This document shows positions 22,788 through 35,167 of a stretch of 64,000 nucleotides of DNA, piece by piece; the stretch's first letter is position 1, and every line of letters begins with the position of its first letter. Under the pieces are notes generated by a model. That model was not told the origin of the DNA. It worked only from the letters and a program-made list of their open reading frames with translations, and searched no databases. This DNA is from Circinella umbellata (lineage: Eukaryota; Mucoromycota; Mucoromycetes; Mucorales; Lichtheimiaceae), in assembly GCA_025093555.1 (NCBI GenBank), contig JAIWNF010000064.1:124001-188000 (forward strand), given 5' to 3'. Both the position numbers and the translations under genes were made by a program.

Positions 22788-25032
22788 ATGAATAACATAA
22801 GAAAATACAATAATGGAAGCCTATTGACTCACCAGCAAAATGGTGATAAAACACAAATAGATAAATATAGCACTATCGATTCTTCCGAAGCAATTAGAGT
22901 AGAGCCAAGTTTTAATCAAGAAAGGTCTAATAAAGCATTCGATTCTTACTCTAACAACTATACACACGATACACACGATAAAGAAGAAATAAAACGTTTG
23001 ACGTGGAAACGAGATACTCGGATTCTTCCACTCGTTTGTTTATTTTATTTATTTTCATTCCTCGACAGAGTCAATATTGGTAATTAATAGATGTTCATCA
23101 ACTGTCGACTGTATAATACGTAAACGGTCGCAGTAAATTTTTGACGCCTATGATGATATATGATAGGTAATGCCAAATTGGCTGGCATTATTGAAGATAC
23201 AAATATGACTGAAAACGAATTTAATGATGCTTTATCGATATTTTTTGTGGGATATGTAAGTTAATGTAAACAACGTATAACTAAAAAAAAAGAAAGCTTA
23301 TCAGAATTATGCTGGATGGATCATGACATGTGATATTGGTTCTTTTTTTTTTAGATATTATTCGAAATACCTGCAAATGTTATACTCAATAAGCTAGGCC
23401 CAAGAATTTGGATGTCCATAATGATGGCTACGTGGGGTACCATCATGATGTTGATGGGTGCTGTGAAAACTGGACCTCAATTAATTGTTGCACGTTGTTT
23501 TCTCGGTGTAGCTGAGGTACAATCAATATACACCAACACGTAAAAACTATGTTGGAAGACTAAATAATATTATACATCTTTGTTCTCTGTAGGCTGGTCT
23601 AGTCCCAGCTATTATTTTTTATATATCGAAGTGGTATACAAAACGTGAACAAGCACGTCGTGTGGCTATTTTTTACGGTGTTTCTACTTGTGCTGGAGCA
23701 TTTGGAGGTATATTGGTAAATGTTATTCAGGCCGGTAGTATATATATAGTTTTCAAAGAGTTGGTAACAAAAATATATCTATGCTAGTATAAACTTTTTA
23801 CTAATTAGATAATGAGAACCTGATAGGCTTATGGTCTTATGCTGCTCGATGGTGTACAAGGATTAGACGGATGGCAATGGATTTTTATTATTGAAGCGAT
23901 TCCAACGTTAGTATTATCAATTGTTTGTTTGTTCACTTTACCCGAATTTCCGGAAACAACATCATGTACGTTTATAAAGGTTGAAAAGAATGGTATCAAA
24001 GTTGCTATATAAAGAATATATATATACAATAAAGAGTAATAACAATACTTTGATGTCTATTTTTATTATATAGTTCTTAGTGAGCATGAACGAAAAACAG
24101 TAATGGATATGATTTCCCAAGACAACGGCCAATATAATAATTCTGGAGAGAATGTAGCAACCTTTTCCAAAAAGCAATTCCTTGCTGTGTTCAAAGATTG
24201 GAAAACTTACTTGTTTTCATTAGCAGCCATCTGCATAATCGCTTCCGTATATAGCGTTAGTATGTTTCTCCCAACAATTATTCATGGGTTGGGATTTACT
24301 GCACTAAATGCTCAGGCAATGAGCTCAATTCCTTGGTCTATAGGCAAGTATAATAATATACTATTTGTGTCTTGTGCAAGAAGTATATATTAAGCTATTC
24401 TAATTTGGCTCATTATTTTGTGTTCCAATCAAAGCTTGCATATTTACTATTCTCAACGGGATAAGCGCTGATAAGCATGGTGAGCGAGGCATCCATGTAG
24501 TAATAGGCATATTGTCTTCAATGCTTGGTTTTATTTTGCTTATATCATTGAAACATGTCGCGGGTCTTTTTTTTGCTACTATACTTACTGCGACAGGCAT
24601 GTACTCTGCTCTTGGTGTATTTATACCTTGGATCGCGAACAATTTCACAGGAACAACAAAACGCTCGGTAGCTATCGCTGCTATCAATAGTCTTGGTAAC
24701 TGTGGAGGGGTTATCGCTGGACAGCTATATCGGGCTGATGACGCTCCGTATTATATTCACGGTCATGCAGCATGTCTGGGGTTTCAAGGAGGAGCTGTTA
24801 TATGCGCTATCATTTTGAAACTTGCCTTTCTCCGGGCCAACAAGAAACGGGAGAACATGACACAGGAAGAACGTTATAAAAAGATAGAAAAAGACAATGA
24901 ACTTTGTGATAAGGTAAAAACAACAAAAAACTCTCTTTTTTCTTCTAGTTTAAATTTTGAAATCATCAGACTAACTAAACACATTTTTACATTGCTATAT
25001 CAAAGCATCCTGATTTTAGATATATTTCGTAA
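22788..25032 (+). CDS. MFS transporter, anion:cation symporter (allantoate/nicotinate permease-like) family, copy A
   Basis: Eight exons: 22788-23079, 23167-23255, 23355-23516, 23593-23715, 23827-23965, 24074-24343, 24435-24913, 25006-25032; 526 aa. The product is a plasma-membrane-type 12-helix carrier: a charged N-terminal tail, then RILPLVCLFYLFSFLDRVNIG (first helix with the family DR-N motif), ILFEIPANVILNKLGPRIW, GWQWIFIIEAIPTLVLSI, VFKDWKTYLFSL at the start of the second half, and SADKHGERG. Fungal ACS members (Tna1, Dal5 and relatives) carry nicotinate, allantoate and other organic anions with protons; the substrate here cannot be read from sequence. Exon 6 ends in ATAG followed by GCAAGT, a GC-AG intron; only this junction keeps the conserved IGACIFTILNGIS. 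The last exon codes only HPDFRYIS, conserved in copy B. ATG 22788 was chosen over an upstream TTG. Confidence 0.92.
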
Positions 25033-26070
25033 AAAGAAAAAAAAATAGCACACTACATGTTATATGTTTTTGTTACCGTTAATCTTGTTGGTTTTTGGGT
25101 TTATTTTGAATTAAATATTAAACCATTTTAGAAGTTACTAATACATAAATACTTTATCTGCTACTGTTGTTATTTGTTTTTTTTTTTTTTGTGCTAATTA
25201 CAATTAAACTGCTTCTTCGTATTTTTTTACTTCCCAATAAAAATGAAATACAAAAAAAAGTAATATTACATATAATTTTTGACCAGTGAAACACCAATGT
25301 TTATTTTATATTAGGATATCATATTTCACAATGAAGGTATTACAGACGAGAAATATACATCTGCTTTTTGTTGATGGTAAGAGCATATTGAATCATGTGC
25401 AAATTGAAATTCACAAGGAAAAAAAAGAATGAAATAGTATCTAAGTGTAGCGAAGATGCATTATTTGTACCATAAAGACGTACTCAACGGCCATTGACGC
25501 AGATAAATTCAGGCTTCTACGTATTTTAATAAATAATCTAGTAGAAGATCAAATTTGACAGAGCAGGAGCTATTGTAAGTGGTCTATTCACTGACTAAAT
25601 AGGATACTTCAGCCCTCCGTCGAGACTAAACTAGTTATAAAGAGTTATCTCTTTGTCTTATATTATATTTCCTAGTAAATAAATAGTACTTGATATCATA
25701 AAATCAAGTTGCTGTTGTCAAACCGAATTGTTTCTTGAATTATTCTTGTAGCTTTCAGTATAAAAAAATTGAAAAATTGAACTCTCACGATGTTACTGTA
25801 TCAACATTGCATAATCATTTGACATTACGCAAAGGTTACCTTGTGTAACAAATGAGTTGTATTCTTCTAAATATAAAGATCTTCTTAATATGGCTTAGAA
25901 ATCTTTTCATTTTTATATCAATGATACAAAATGCATTGCTTACTTTGTAGTCTCTTTCTTTCTCTTATTCTTTTACTTTATATCATCAACTTTATTATCA
26001 AATAAAATACTATATATTTTTTCCGCTCGTCATTGGTATTAAAAGTACTCTTTGATAAAAATAATAAAGT
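25033..26070. other. Intergenic region between two transporter genes
   Basis: About 1 kb, AT-rich, no gene recognised. It serves as the 3' flank of copy A and the promoter of the next transporter. Confidence 0.45.
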
Positions 26071-28251
26071 ATGGCTATCGACGAAAGAGCCGATGTAACA
26101 CCTCAGTATTCTATCTTGGATGAGACTGTCGTTGATTCTACGACAGCTCTGGGCAGCAGTAATACTAGTACCAAAAAAACGGTATTAGAAACCAATGAGT
26201 TTGAGTATTCCCTCGAAGAAAAGAAATTGCTCAGAAGAATCAATTACATAACGACACCATTCATTTTCATCATTGTTTTTTTACAGGTATAAATAGACAT
26301 CATGCATTATAAACTCAAGCAATTTGTTCACTTTAAGGAACAAAGTCATAGCAATTTTTTTTATTGCGACAGTCAAAAGCAACAAGATAAACTTACATTG
26401 CTGTTGTTTTTTATCGTTTTCATGTATGAAAAGTATTTGGATAAAATTACTTTAAATTATTCAGCCGTCATGAACCTTTTTGAAGATACTGACTTGACTG
26501 AAAACGAGTTTGGATTGTCTGGTGCTCTATACTACATTGGTTTCCTTGTGTTTCTGGTATACAGATATGCAATTAAAAATTCATACACGTACATATTATC
26601 ATTTATTTGACATCACACAATTACTTTTTTTTTGTTACATTGCTGTTTAGTTACCAAATCAATACTTTATGCATCGATTTCCACTTTCAAAATATATGGG
26701 TGTTCTACTTGTGCTTTGGGGCGCTACACTTGGGTGCACTGCATTAGTCAACAACTTTGCACAACTCGCAGCTCTTCGATGTTTATTAGGATTTTTTGAG
26801 GTAACAATATATACTAAGGAATTTGTACACATATTTTTAATTTTCTTTTATTACCACATAAGCAAAGTATGCATTAATTTAAGCCATATATAAATAATCA
26901 TAGAGTGGCGCTACTCCTTGTAAGTAAATTTAATATGCTTATTACTGTTATGGGGATAGTTTTGTTCATTTTTTGACGATCTATATATATATTATGTAAT
27001 GTAGCGATACTTATGCTTATTGCGCTTATATATCGTCGAAGAGAGCAATCAATGATTTTTAGTATAGTACCATCCACCATGGCATTTGGTGGTGCTATGG
27101 GTGGCTTAATAGGGTATGGATTCTTGAACATGGATGGGATTTCTGGTCTAAGTGCATGGCGATGGTAACTATTATGTCTGTTTATCAAAAACGTTAAAAA
27201 TGGTTATTTCTATATTTTTTTTTATTATCGTTTTGATTAATAACAGATTGATTGTTTACAATTTGTATGAATAATCTATAATTAGGTACATGATTGTTTT
27301 AGGCTGTGCCACAAGCCTTGTAGGAGTTGTCGTGTTTATTTTTCTGCCAGATCGGGCTCAGTCAAGGTGGTTTCATCTGACACCAGCACAAAGAATTATT
27401 GTACAAGAGCGCGAGCAAGACAGTGCTATAGTCCAGCAAAAGACCATTAACTTTGAACATATCAAAGAATCAGTGAAGGAATCAAGACTTTATTGTTATA
27501 TTTTGATTGCATTCTTATTAAATTTAGTGAATGGTGCTATGAGTCTTTATTCAACCCTCATCATTAAGACATTAGGTCATTTTTCTGTAAGTAAATATTT
27601 CAGTCTAGATGATTGATTATAATACATTGTTATAATACATTGTTTACATTGATAGCTCGCTAAATCACTCTGTTTAATCGTTATATGTACAACAAGGATG
27701 CACAATCAATTTTATTCAGTATCCCGGGTAGCATTATTGCTATTATTTTGATCTCTCTCGCGGCTTATCTGAGTAAGCGATTTCAAGAAAACGGTTACAT
27801 TGGCGTGCTCGGATGTGTAATTACAATACTTGGTCTTCTTTTTTTAATTGTATTACCTGAGGGTGGTGCAATTTTGGCGGGTATTTTTCTGTCGATTATC
27901 GGGCAGCAATATACTATTTTTCTATCAATGTCGTCCGTAAATATTGCGGGATATACAAAGAAATCATTTTATATTGGCACTGCAACAGTCACCTACTGCA
28001 TTGGTAACTTTATCGGACCAATTCTATTGCAAGAGAGTTTTGCCCCACGTTATATACCAGCTCTGATTATTATGATTGCTGCTGTGGCATTGACAGCTCT
28101 TTTGTTTCTATTTTTGCGATGGGGTTATAAGCGAGAAAATCGATACAGACAACAATTGAAGAGCGAAAATAAACTACCGGAAGAAACAGAAAGCGTAGAA
28201 GATGATGACTTAACTGATAAAAAAAATTTGCATTTTGTATATCAACCATAA
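26071..28251 (+). CDS. MFS transporter, second ACS-like family member (allantoate permease-like)
   Basis: Seven exons: 26071-26286, 26434-26556, 26651-26800, 26904-26919, 27005-27164, 27286-27586, 27697-28251; total 1521 nt, 506 aa. Twelve hydrophobic segments are apparent. Family marks: YLDKITLNYSAVMNLFEDTD with LTENEFGLSGALYYIGFL, RCLLGFFESGATPSILMLIA, YRRREQSMIFSIVPSTMAFG, LSAWRWYMIVLG, and a charged C-terminal tail. It is clearly different from copies A and B (different intron positions, DKITLNYS in place of DRVNIG), so it is not part of that duplication. Exon 4 is only 16 nt and codes SGATP plus one base, bridging the fourth and fifth helix region; it is required to keep the frame. Proton-coupled uptake of an organic anion is expected from the family; the substrate is unknown. 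The direct repeat TTATAATACATTG lies twice in the last intron. Confidence 0.9.
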
Positions 28252-29720
28252 CGATATTATCAGCCTAGAAGTACTTTCTTTTTTGTAAATATGATACAAA
28301 GCATTTGCATACAATTATCAGCCTTTCCAGCCTATGATATTATAATCAGTGATGCGCACAATTAGACCTTGTTAAATTTACTATTGATTTTTACATATGT
28401 AATCAACTTATAGTATAAGTCTCAGTAGAAGACTTTTTGAACTTTATAAAAAATGTTTTCAGGAACTTAAACAGAATTTTTTTGTCGCGATGAAGCGTGC
28501 AATATTCTACTCAGCCCGTTTCCGATGGACTAGTAAGATAAATACCTATGTAATGTTTTCTAGATACACAAATATAGGAACAAGGAAATAATTAACAGGA
28601 GAAAGTCCTCAAGACTAATGATTTGCCGCTTTATTACTCTAAAAATACATTTATGACACTTGAAATGATGATCTAAACAATCATTCTATGTTTTTTTAAA
28701 GCTTGGAAAATGTCAGGAGACGCAATCGGACGCCACACCGGAGCCCATATTTGTTCCGGATTGCTATTTTGGTAGTATTAGGCTAGGACAATACAAATAA
28801 CTGTAATATAGATAAAAGATAACACAACATGGATCCCGTGGGTCCATAATTAAGTGATATATTTTTTTTTTCCAATCTGAGATATACAGAATTTTTTTTT
28901 CCTTTTATCTATTATGTAATTACGCACTACTTTATTTCTTTAAGAAAAAATAAGTTATTATATTATTATTACAAAACTATAAATTATTTTCAAAGTTTTG
29001 TTGAGTATTTGCTCATAGGTCCCACAAATATATTTTTTGTGTTATGCTAAAAATTAGTGGAAAAATAAATTACCCTCATCAACAAGCTTCGTACATGTAG
29101 ATAAATGTTGTTAAAGGCCCCGAGCCTCATTTTCCTTTACGTAATGTTCCAAAATAATATGACCAGTAATAACAGTACTGATAATAATAAATAAAATTTG
29201 CATTCTGATTTTTTTTTACTAAATTTAATATTTACTGAGCGTTGGCAACTTGCTTTACCAACTATTGTTCAAAAGTTTACCCACGCCGTGCCCGTTTTTG
29301 TTTTAACTATAATTTCCATGTCAATGACATTTCATCTGTTTTTTTAGGCTAACATCAAAACGTATAGTAGTAATCCTTACAGCTATAGAATCATTGGATA
29401 TTTTCTATATTAAATCATAGCGTTCTTCAAAAAATAAAAATAAAAGGCATTTGATCACAAAGTGTGAGAGATAGTAAAAAAAAAAATCGAGACGTTGTAT
29501 ATAGTTGTATTTATGAGTTCTGAACAAAGGGAAAATTATGCATTCTTCGTGGATAGATTAGCTTCGCCACATGGTTATTGATAGTATGACTGATTAAGCC
29601 TTGTACAATGCATAATTATTTATATCTTTTATTGTTGCCATATAAAATATAATTAGTGACAAACTTTTTTTCTCTTCACTCCTTTTTTGTTGACTATCTT
29701 TCTTCCGTATACATAAAAAA
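28252..29720. other. Intergenic region upstream of the P450 gene
   Basis: 1.5 kb without recognised gene. GCAATCGGA (28722-28730) and TCCGGATTGC (28755-28764) form an imperfect inverted repeat with one bulged base. T-runs and AT-rich DNA otherwise. Confidence 0.45.
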
Positions 29721-31842
29721 ATGTCCACGAATGGGAGTAAAGAAAATCTGGTTACAGCAGCAGCAATCGTTAGCGGTTGCTTTCTAGGGACTGCTGCTCT
29801 TTTGGCTTACAAATATCCAAATCGTGCTATATTTGAAGATATTCAAAAAGGAATCCCACAAGTTAAAGGATATCCGTTAGTAGGGTCTTTTTTTCAACAG
29901 CTTCAAGGAATAAAAAGATATTACGACATGCAGTATGAGCAGCTTGAGAATTTGGATACAATGACAATGTAAATATCGATAAACAGGATGTTTTTTCTTC
30001 GACGTGGATAATAAAAGAAACAGAATAAAGCTAGGGCAGCAAACCTATAATCGCTTTTTTTTTCTAAAATAAATATATATACATATATATGTAGGATCAC
30101 TTCTGCTATTTTTATTTCACCGACGATTACAACAGTTGATCCGGTTAATATAAACTATGTACTTAAAAGTAAGAAACTTTCTTTATAATAAAAGAGAACA
30201 AGCAGAAGTGATAAGTATGTCATATTTTACTAACCAGAAGTTGTGCGTTATACGCTACACTTGAAATAAAAGCAAACTATACCAACTATAACAAGGATAC
30301 CCATTTAAAGTAAGGTTATAGTGTAAAAAAAGAGTCAGCTAATCTATATACAGTATGAATAACTTTTTTTTATAAAATAGAAATTGCACAAAGAAATTTT
30401 GTGGTGACGGTCTATTCGTGAATGATGGCGCCAAATGGAGGTACCATCGTAGAACGGCTAGTCGTGTCTTTGGTACAAAAAATATTCAAAATTGTTTTGA
30501 CCGTGTATTTGTCAAAGATCTTAAAGTTGTTACACGTCGGGTTCTTGACCAGTATGCATCGACTGGGGCATCTATTGATATACAGGAATTGATGCTAAAA
30601 TTTACAATGAACTCCTTTATACAGTAAGCGTTGCTTATATGCACTCAGATATAGTATTAAATAATACGTTTTTGGATTATTTTCTTACTAGTGTGATTCT
30701 TATAGGATTGGGTTTGGAAAAGATTTACGAATATTGACGGAGAAGGATGTCGTCCCTTTGGGCGAATCTTTTGACTTGTGCATGGATCATATTGCGGATT
30801 TATATATGAATCCATTTACGCCAATAATTGATATAGTCAATACTATATTCCATCCACAAGCCAAACATATACAGCAACACTATAACGAACTGAGGACGTT
30901 TGCAAACAATGTTATTTCCGAGCGCCAATATGATGTCCGAAATGGAAAAACATTTAATGATTTGTTATCACAATTTATGAATACTACAGATGAACATGGT
31001 GAGTCATTCAGTAACGAAGATCTTTGTAACATGATGCTTGGTACAATATCAGCTGGTCGCGAAACGACAGCTGCGTCTATAGCGTGGACAATGTATAGTA
31101 TTATAAAAAATCCAGCTGTGGAAGCCAAGCTGCTTGCAGAGATTGACTACTATTTTCCTGACACCAACTATGAAGAAGATTTGGATCCTACCAAACTGTT
31201 TGACACTATTAAAAACATGAAATATGCCCATGCAGTGTAATGTCTTTTTATCATTAATATTTCTTTGAAGCTCGTTTTTTATGTATATAGCGCAACTCTA
31301 ACCTTTAAAAAAATTGATAAAATATAGTCTTCATGAATCTCTTCGCCTGCATCCACCAATTCCAATAAATCAGAGAGTTGCAGTAGAAGATGATGTTTGG
31401 CCGGATGGTTCAGTAATTCGAAAAGGAAATGTTGTTTCTTGGAACATGTATGCACAAGCACGGTGTAGTAAAGTATGGGGGGATAATTGTCACGAATTCG
31501 ATCCCGAGCGATGGATTCTGGAAGATGGATCTTTGTATAAAGAGGCAAAAGGACAAGCTCCAGTATTTAATGTTGGCCCACGTACATGTTTGGGTAAGAA
31601 TAGTACATTAATTCTAGATGTGTTCATTTTTACTACATTATACAGATAGGCACTAATATATATCTATTTGTTATACTATAGGTGATAGACTAGCAATCGT
31701 GGAGGGACTTGTTGTGTTGATAACACTTGTACGAAGATACAAATTTTCCTTTAGTAACCCCGAGCAAAAGGACGATTATAATGTTAGAGTGGTAGAAACA
31801 ATTAAAGGAGGGTTACCAGTACATGTCCAAAAACGCTATTGA
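29721..31842 (+). CDS. Cytochrome P450 monooxygenase
   Basis: Seven exons: 29721-29968, 30095-30168, 30273-30309, 30381-30623, 30706-31236, 31328-31593, 31682-31842; 1560 nt, 519 aa. One N-terminal hydrophobic anchor (about residues 11-29) places it in the ER membrane. All P450 marks are present: C-helix WRYHRRTASRVF, I-helix AGRETT (A317-T322, oxygen activation), K-helix ESLR (E381, R384), FDPERW, and heme loop FNVGPRTCLG with Cys465 as the iron ligand. The AGRETT and ESLRLHPP forms recall the CYP52/CYP86-like clans that hydroxylate fatty acids and alkanes, but the substrate is not shown. The 37-nt exon 3 (coding TNYTNYNKDTHL) was found by phase: exon 2 ends in phase 1 and exon 4 needs phase 2, and this exon alone restores the frame and the family's T-N-Y/F-x-N-Y segment. 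Confidence 0.93.
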
Positions 31843-32187
31843 AGTCAACAGCCGTAATAGTAAAATTTTATTATTTCTTAATCACATGTATCCCGTCTTA
31901 ACTAACGAAAGAAAATGATAACATTTACTATCGTTATAAACATTATGTTGTTTTATATCCATAATAAAAACCAATCAATATACCAAATTAGATTATTGTC
32001 AGTTCCTACTCCTCATCTACCCCTTCTATTTATTTACAGCAGGAAACCGTCAATTATATGTAATTAATGGAATCACATTATCAAATGAACTTCATGATTT
32101 ATATTGTATATATATAGCTTTGGAACACAAAGTCTAGATCTACAACTAGATATTCGTATCATATGATTATCTATATGAAAGCATAAT
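31843..32187. other. Tail-to-tail intergenic region, P450 / F-box gene
   Basis: 345 bp between two convergent 3' ends. Contains AATAAAAAC (31962-31970) that could serve polyadenylation of the P450 mRNA. No gene seen. Confidence 0.5.
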
Positions 32188-33989
32188 TTAATTTTCGATA
32201 TACACATTGCTGATATGCTTTTTTAACAGTTCAACATGTCCAAGGGTAAGTCCAGCTATGGCTTCTAAACGCAAAGTATTCAAATTTTCGCATTCAGTAA
32301 TGCTCTGCACAGCTTCTTTCGTCAACACTAATCCACACAGTTCAAGATATACCAGATGACGTACATTTTCTGAAATCGACTGTGCAAATCGTGTTACAAT
32401 GGAAGTATGTATCTGGTCAGTATTATTGCATAAGATAGTAAGTGATCGAAGACTGGATATTGTTCCAATCAGCCCCAACACAGAATCATCCATTCCATCA
32501 CAGTAACATATTTGTAAATCTTCCAACTGCAATGATTTGTCGCTAATGCAGTGTTGAGTCTGCTGTTGTTGTACTGTTCTAAATGTATGGTAGTGGCGGT
32601 ATTCTAGTAGACGTTTAAATCCTTGCCCGTGTATCTCAAAATTGCGTAATCTTAGTCTTCTTAATTTGTCCAATCCAGCGATACTATCAAATAATCCATC
32701 TCGTGTTGCCTCGTCTAGTTCGGAGCCTACATTAAATTCTTGATAATTCTCTATTTCGAGTGACTTTAGAGATGGACAGCATTGCAATATCAAGGGTAGA
32801 TGCTCATAAAATGTTCGACATCCATTCCGTATATACAAGATAGATAAGTTGCTCATAATGGATGAAGATAGGGGTCGCCAGTCGTTTATGTCACTATGGA
32901 GGCGTCCATCTGGATCCATATTTAATCCCAAGACTCTCAATGAGTTGCAACTTCTTGCTAATCGACCGGAAAGCGGTATTGTAGTGCGTACTTCACTTAT
33001 TTCCAGGAATTGTAAGGTATTATTGGTGATGGAATTAGCGTTATTGTAGCGTGATATCTCGTCTGTCTCAGTAGATATTGTTGTGATGTCAGTAGTGTTA
33101 TAATGGATGATGTTCTCATATGATAGGTCTAGGTATCCTGTTTTGAATTCCATCAAATCTGGGCAATGATTTTCTAGCGCTGATAAAATATCATTGTCTT
33201 CGTTATCAAAAAGACACCTTAATATCAGGCTGTGGAGGTGCGGCGCCCGATAAAAGAGTGATTTAATGCTCGAGACGTGTACTGGATAGTGTGACGAGAG
33301 TTCGAACCTTCTTAAATGTGATGATAAAACGTGCTGCTCTTCTGAAGATCCGATTTTCGGTAACAATTCGGTGGCGGCAGTGGTAACCGAGCGAACGCTG
33401 AGTTTTATTGACTCGAGCTTTTGACAAATCGTCAACAAATGATCAAATGAGATATCGGTAAACGCTTGAAAATCGAGTATTAATTCGGTCAATGAATGTG
33501 CAATATGAGGGAGAGCAGAATATATTGATCCAGTCAAGTTAAAAAAAGGATTACCATCTATTTTATATATTAGTAGGGGAGGATCTATCTCCTATTGTAC
33601 CTTGCGATAGAAATATCGATTGCTACTTTACCATTATATTCAAACACAAGTGATTTTAAGTTATAAAAATCACCCGTTCCGATTAGTGAAATTTCTTGGC
33701 TGACATGCTTTGATAATGTTATCACCCGTAGTTTCTCGACATGTTTTGATAGTATTTTTGGTAAGAGTCGATTGATTTTATGTTTTTCCCATGTATCATT
33801 TTCAACTGTGTCATCAATGGTCACAAATTTCCATGGATCAGGACAGTCTAGTAACTTATGACGCCAAATACGACATACATCCAAGCAACGTGCTGCGCTA
33901 TCAATATCAAGATTGCTGACAATGTTGCACATTATTTCATAAGGACTTTGTACAATGAAATCAGTCCATTGCTGATTCTTGTCTTGCAT
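32188..33989 (-). CDS. F-box protein with leucine-rich repeats
   Basis: Two exons, 33989-33632 and 33557-32188, joined in phase 1 (donor GTAAAG at 33631, acceptor ATAG with CTACTAAT branch-like site shortly before it); 1728 nt, 575 aa. An F-box-like segment at about residues 15-55 (SPYEIMCNIVSNLDIDSAAR, then CLDVCRIWRHKLLDCPDPW) would bind Skp1 in an SCF ubiquitin ligase. The remainder is a row of irregular leucine-rich repeats (L-x2-L-x-L units, such as LEDLQICYCDGMDDSVLGLI and LRSLTILCNN), which usually bind the substrate. Only one ATG (33989) is in frame before an upstream stop. A donor slightly further downstream (33600) was rejected because its phase does not fit. F-box/LRR genes are often expanded in Mucoromycota; the target protein is unknown. 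Confidence 0.87.
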
Positions 33990-35167
33990 GGGCAAATGGA
34001 TGTTGATTCGGTCCTCAATATTTCCCCAACCATGGGTATTTTAGATATGATCGGAAAAAATAAAAAGATGAAATGTTACTTTTTTTGTACTTCTTTGTCA
34101 CCCTCCCCCAATGTGAGGTGCAGTTTTACAGGTTTACAGGATTCTTTTAACATCAAAAGGAATTAAGTCACATCTAATATAATGTCCGGCAACCAAAAAG
34201 AGAAAATTGATTCATCACAAATAATTTTTCTTGTAGGGATCGCTTGCTCCTCATATTATAAGAGTATATTATATAAATTTGTTTACACCATCCGTAGATA
34301 TACTACTATTCAATTTTTATCCACAAGCCAAGAAATCCAACTCTAATTAGTATGCCACTATCATAAATTGACAAAAATATAAATTCTCAGAGTCTATGTC
34401 TGATATAGTGTCACATATATGACTAGATACAGTGGCTGCAATACTTGCTTTTGAACATTTATTCATAATAATTTTACGCAAAGAATAAAGCGTTATGTAA
34501 TGCAACACTAAATTAAAATTGCGGAAATAGTACCAGGTAATAGGGAAGCGGCTACATTTATGGAGAGGTTGGTTAATTTACTACGCCTGTTCAATGGCAC
34601 AAAGTTTTTTTTATATAATCCAAACAAAAAAATTGACTACGTACAAGTTGGTATGTCTACTTTATTGATTAGGAATGGAATAAAAGTGCTTATTAAAAAA
34701 TACATATTATCACAAATTTACCTGCATGCATTCTATTTTTCAATTAATTGGCATCATGCGCACTACATATCATTCTCCAGTTAAAACAGACTCAAAGATT
34801 TACTACACACAGATGTAAATTATTTATTTTCTTTATGAATAAAAAATTCAATAAAAGTACTTGACAACAAAAATTGGTATATTATCTATAATCACTATAT
34901 GTGTCTATCTAGATTTTATACTATAATGCGTAGTTGATATTGTATTGTAATAGTAGGAATATGTATATAAATATAAAGAGAATACGTATATTGTCCGTCG
35001 TGTTTAAGTAATATGTATGTGTATATACATGTCCTGCAATGTAAAGCCACAATATATTATATTTATACACTACATGACTAAAAGGATGGTAATAATAATG
35101 AAGATTATTTTTAAGTTTACAGTTATAAATACAAGAGAGGGGGGAGGAATCGATAGGGATTTTTTTT
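33990..35167. other. Intergenic region, F-box promoter and 3' flank of sugar transporter
   Basis: 1.2 kb AT-rich DNA with no gene recognised. Two short open frames (33858-34166 and 34560-34784, plus) have no recognisable motif. Confidence 0.45.

Noticed and set aside
28722..28764. Imperfect inverted repeat GCAATCGGA / TCCGGATTGC
   Set aside because: Short stem with a bulge; no evidence for an RNA gene or element end.
33551..33600. Alternative F-box intron using the donor at 33600
   Set aside because: It leaves exon 1 in phase 2, incompatible with exon 2; the donor at 33631 gives a consistent frame and the junction EYND-GNPFFN.
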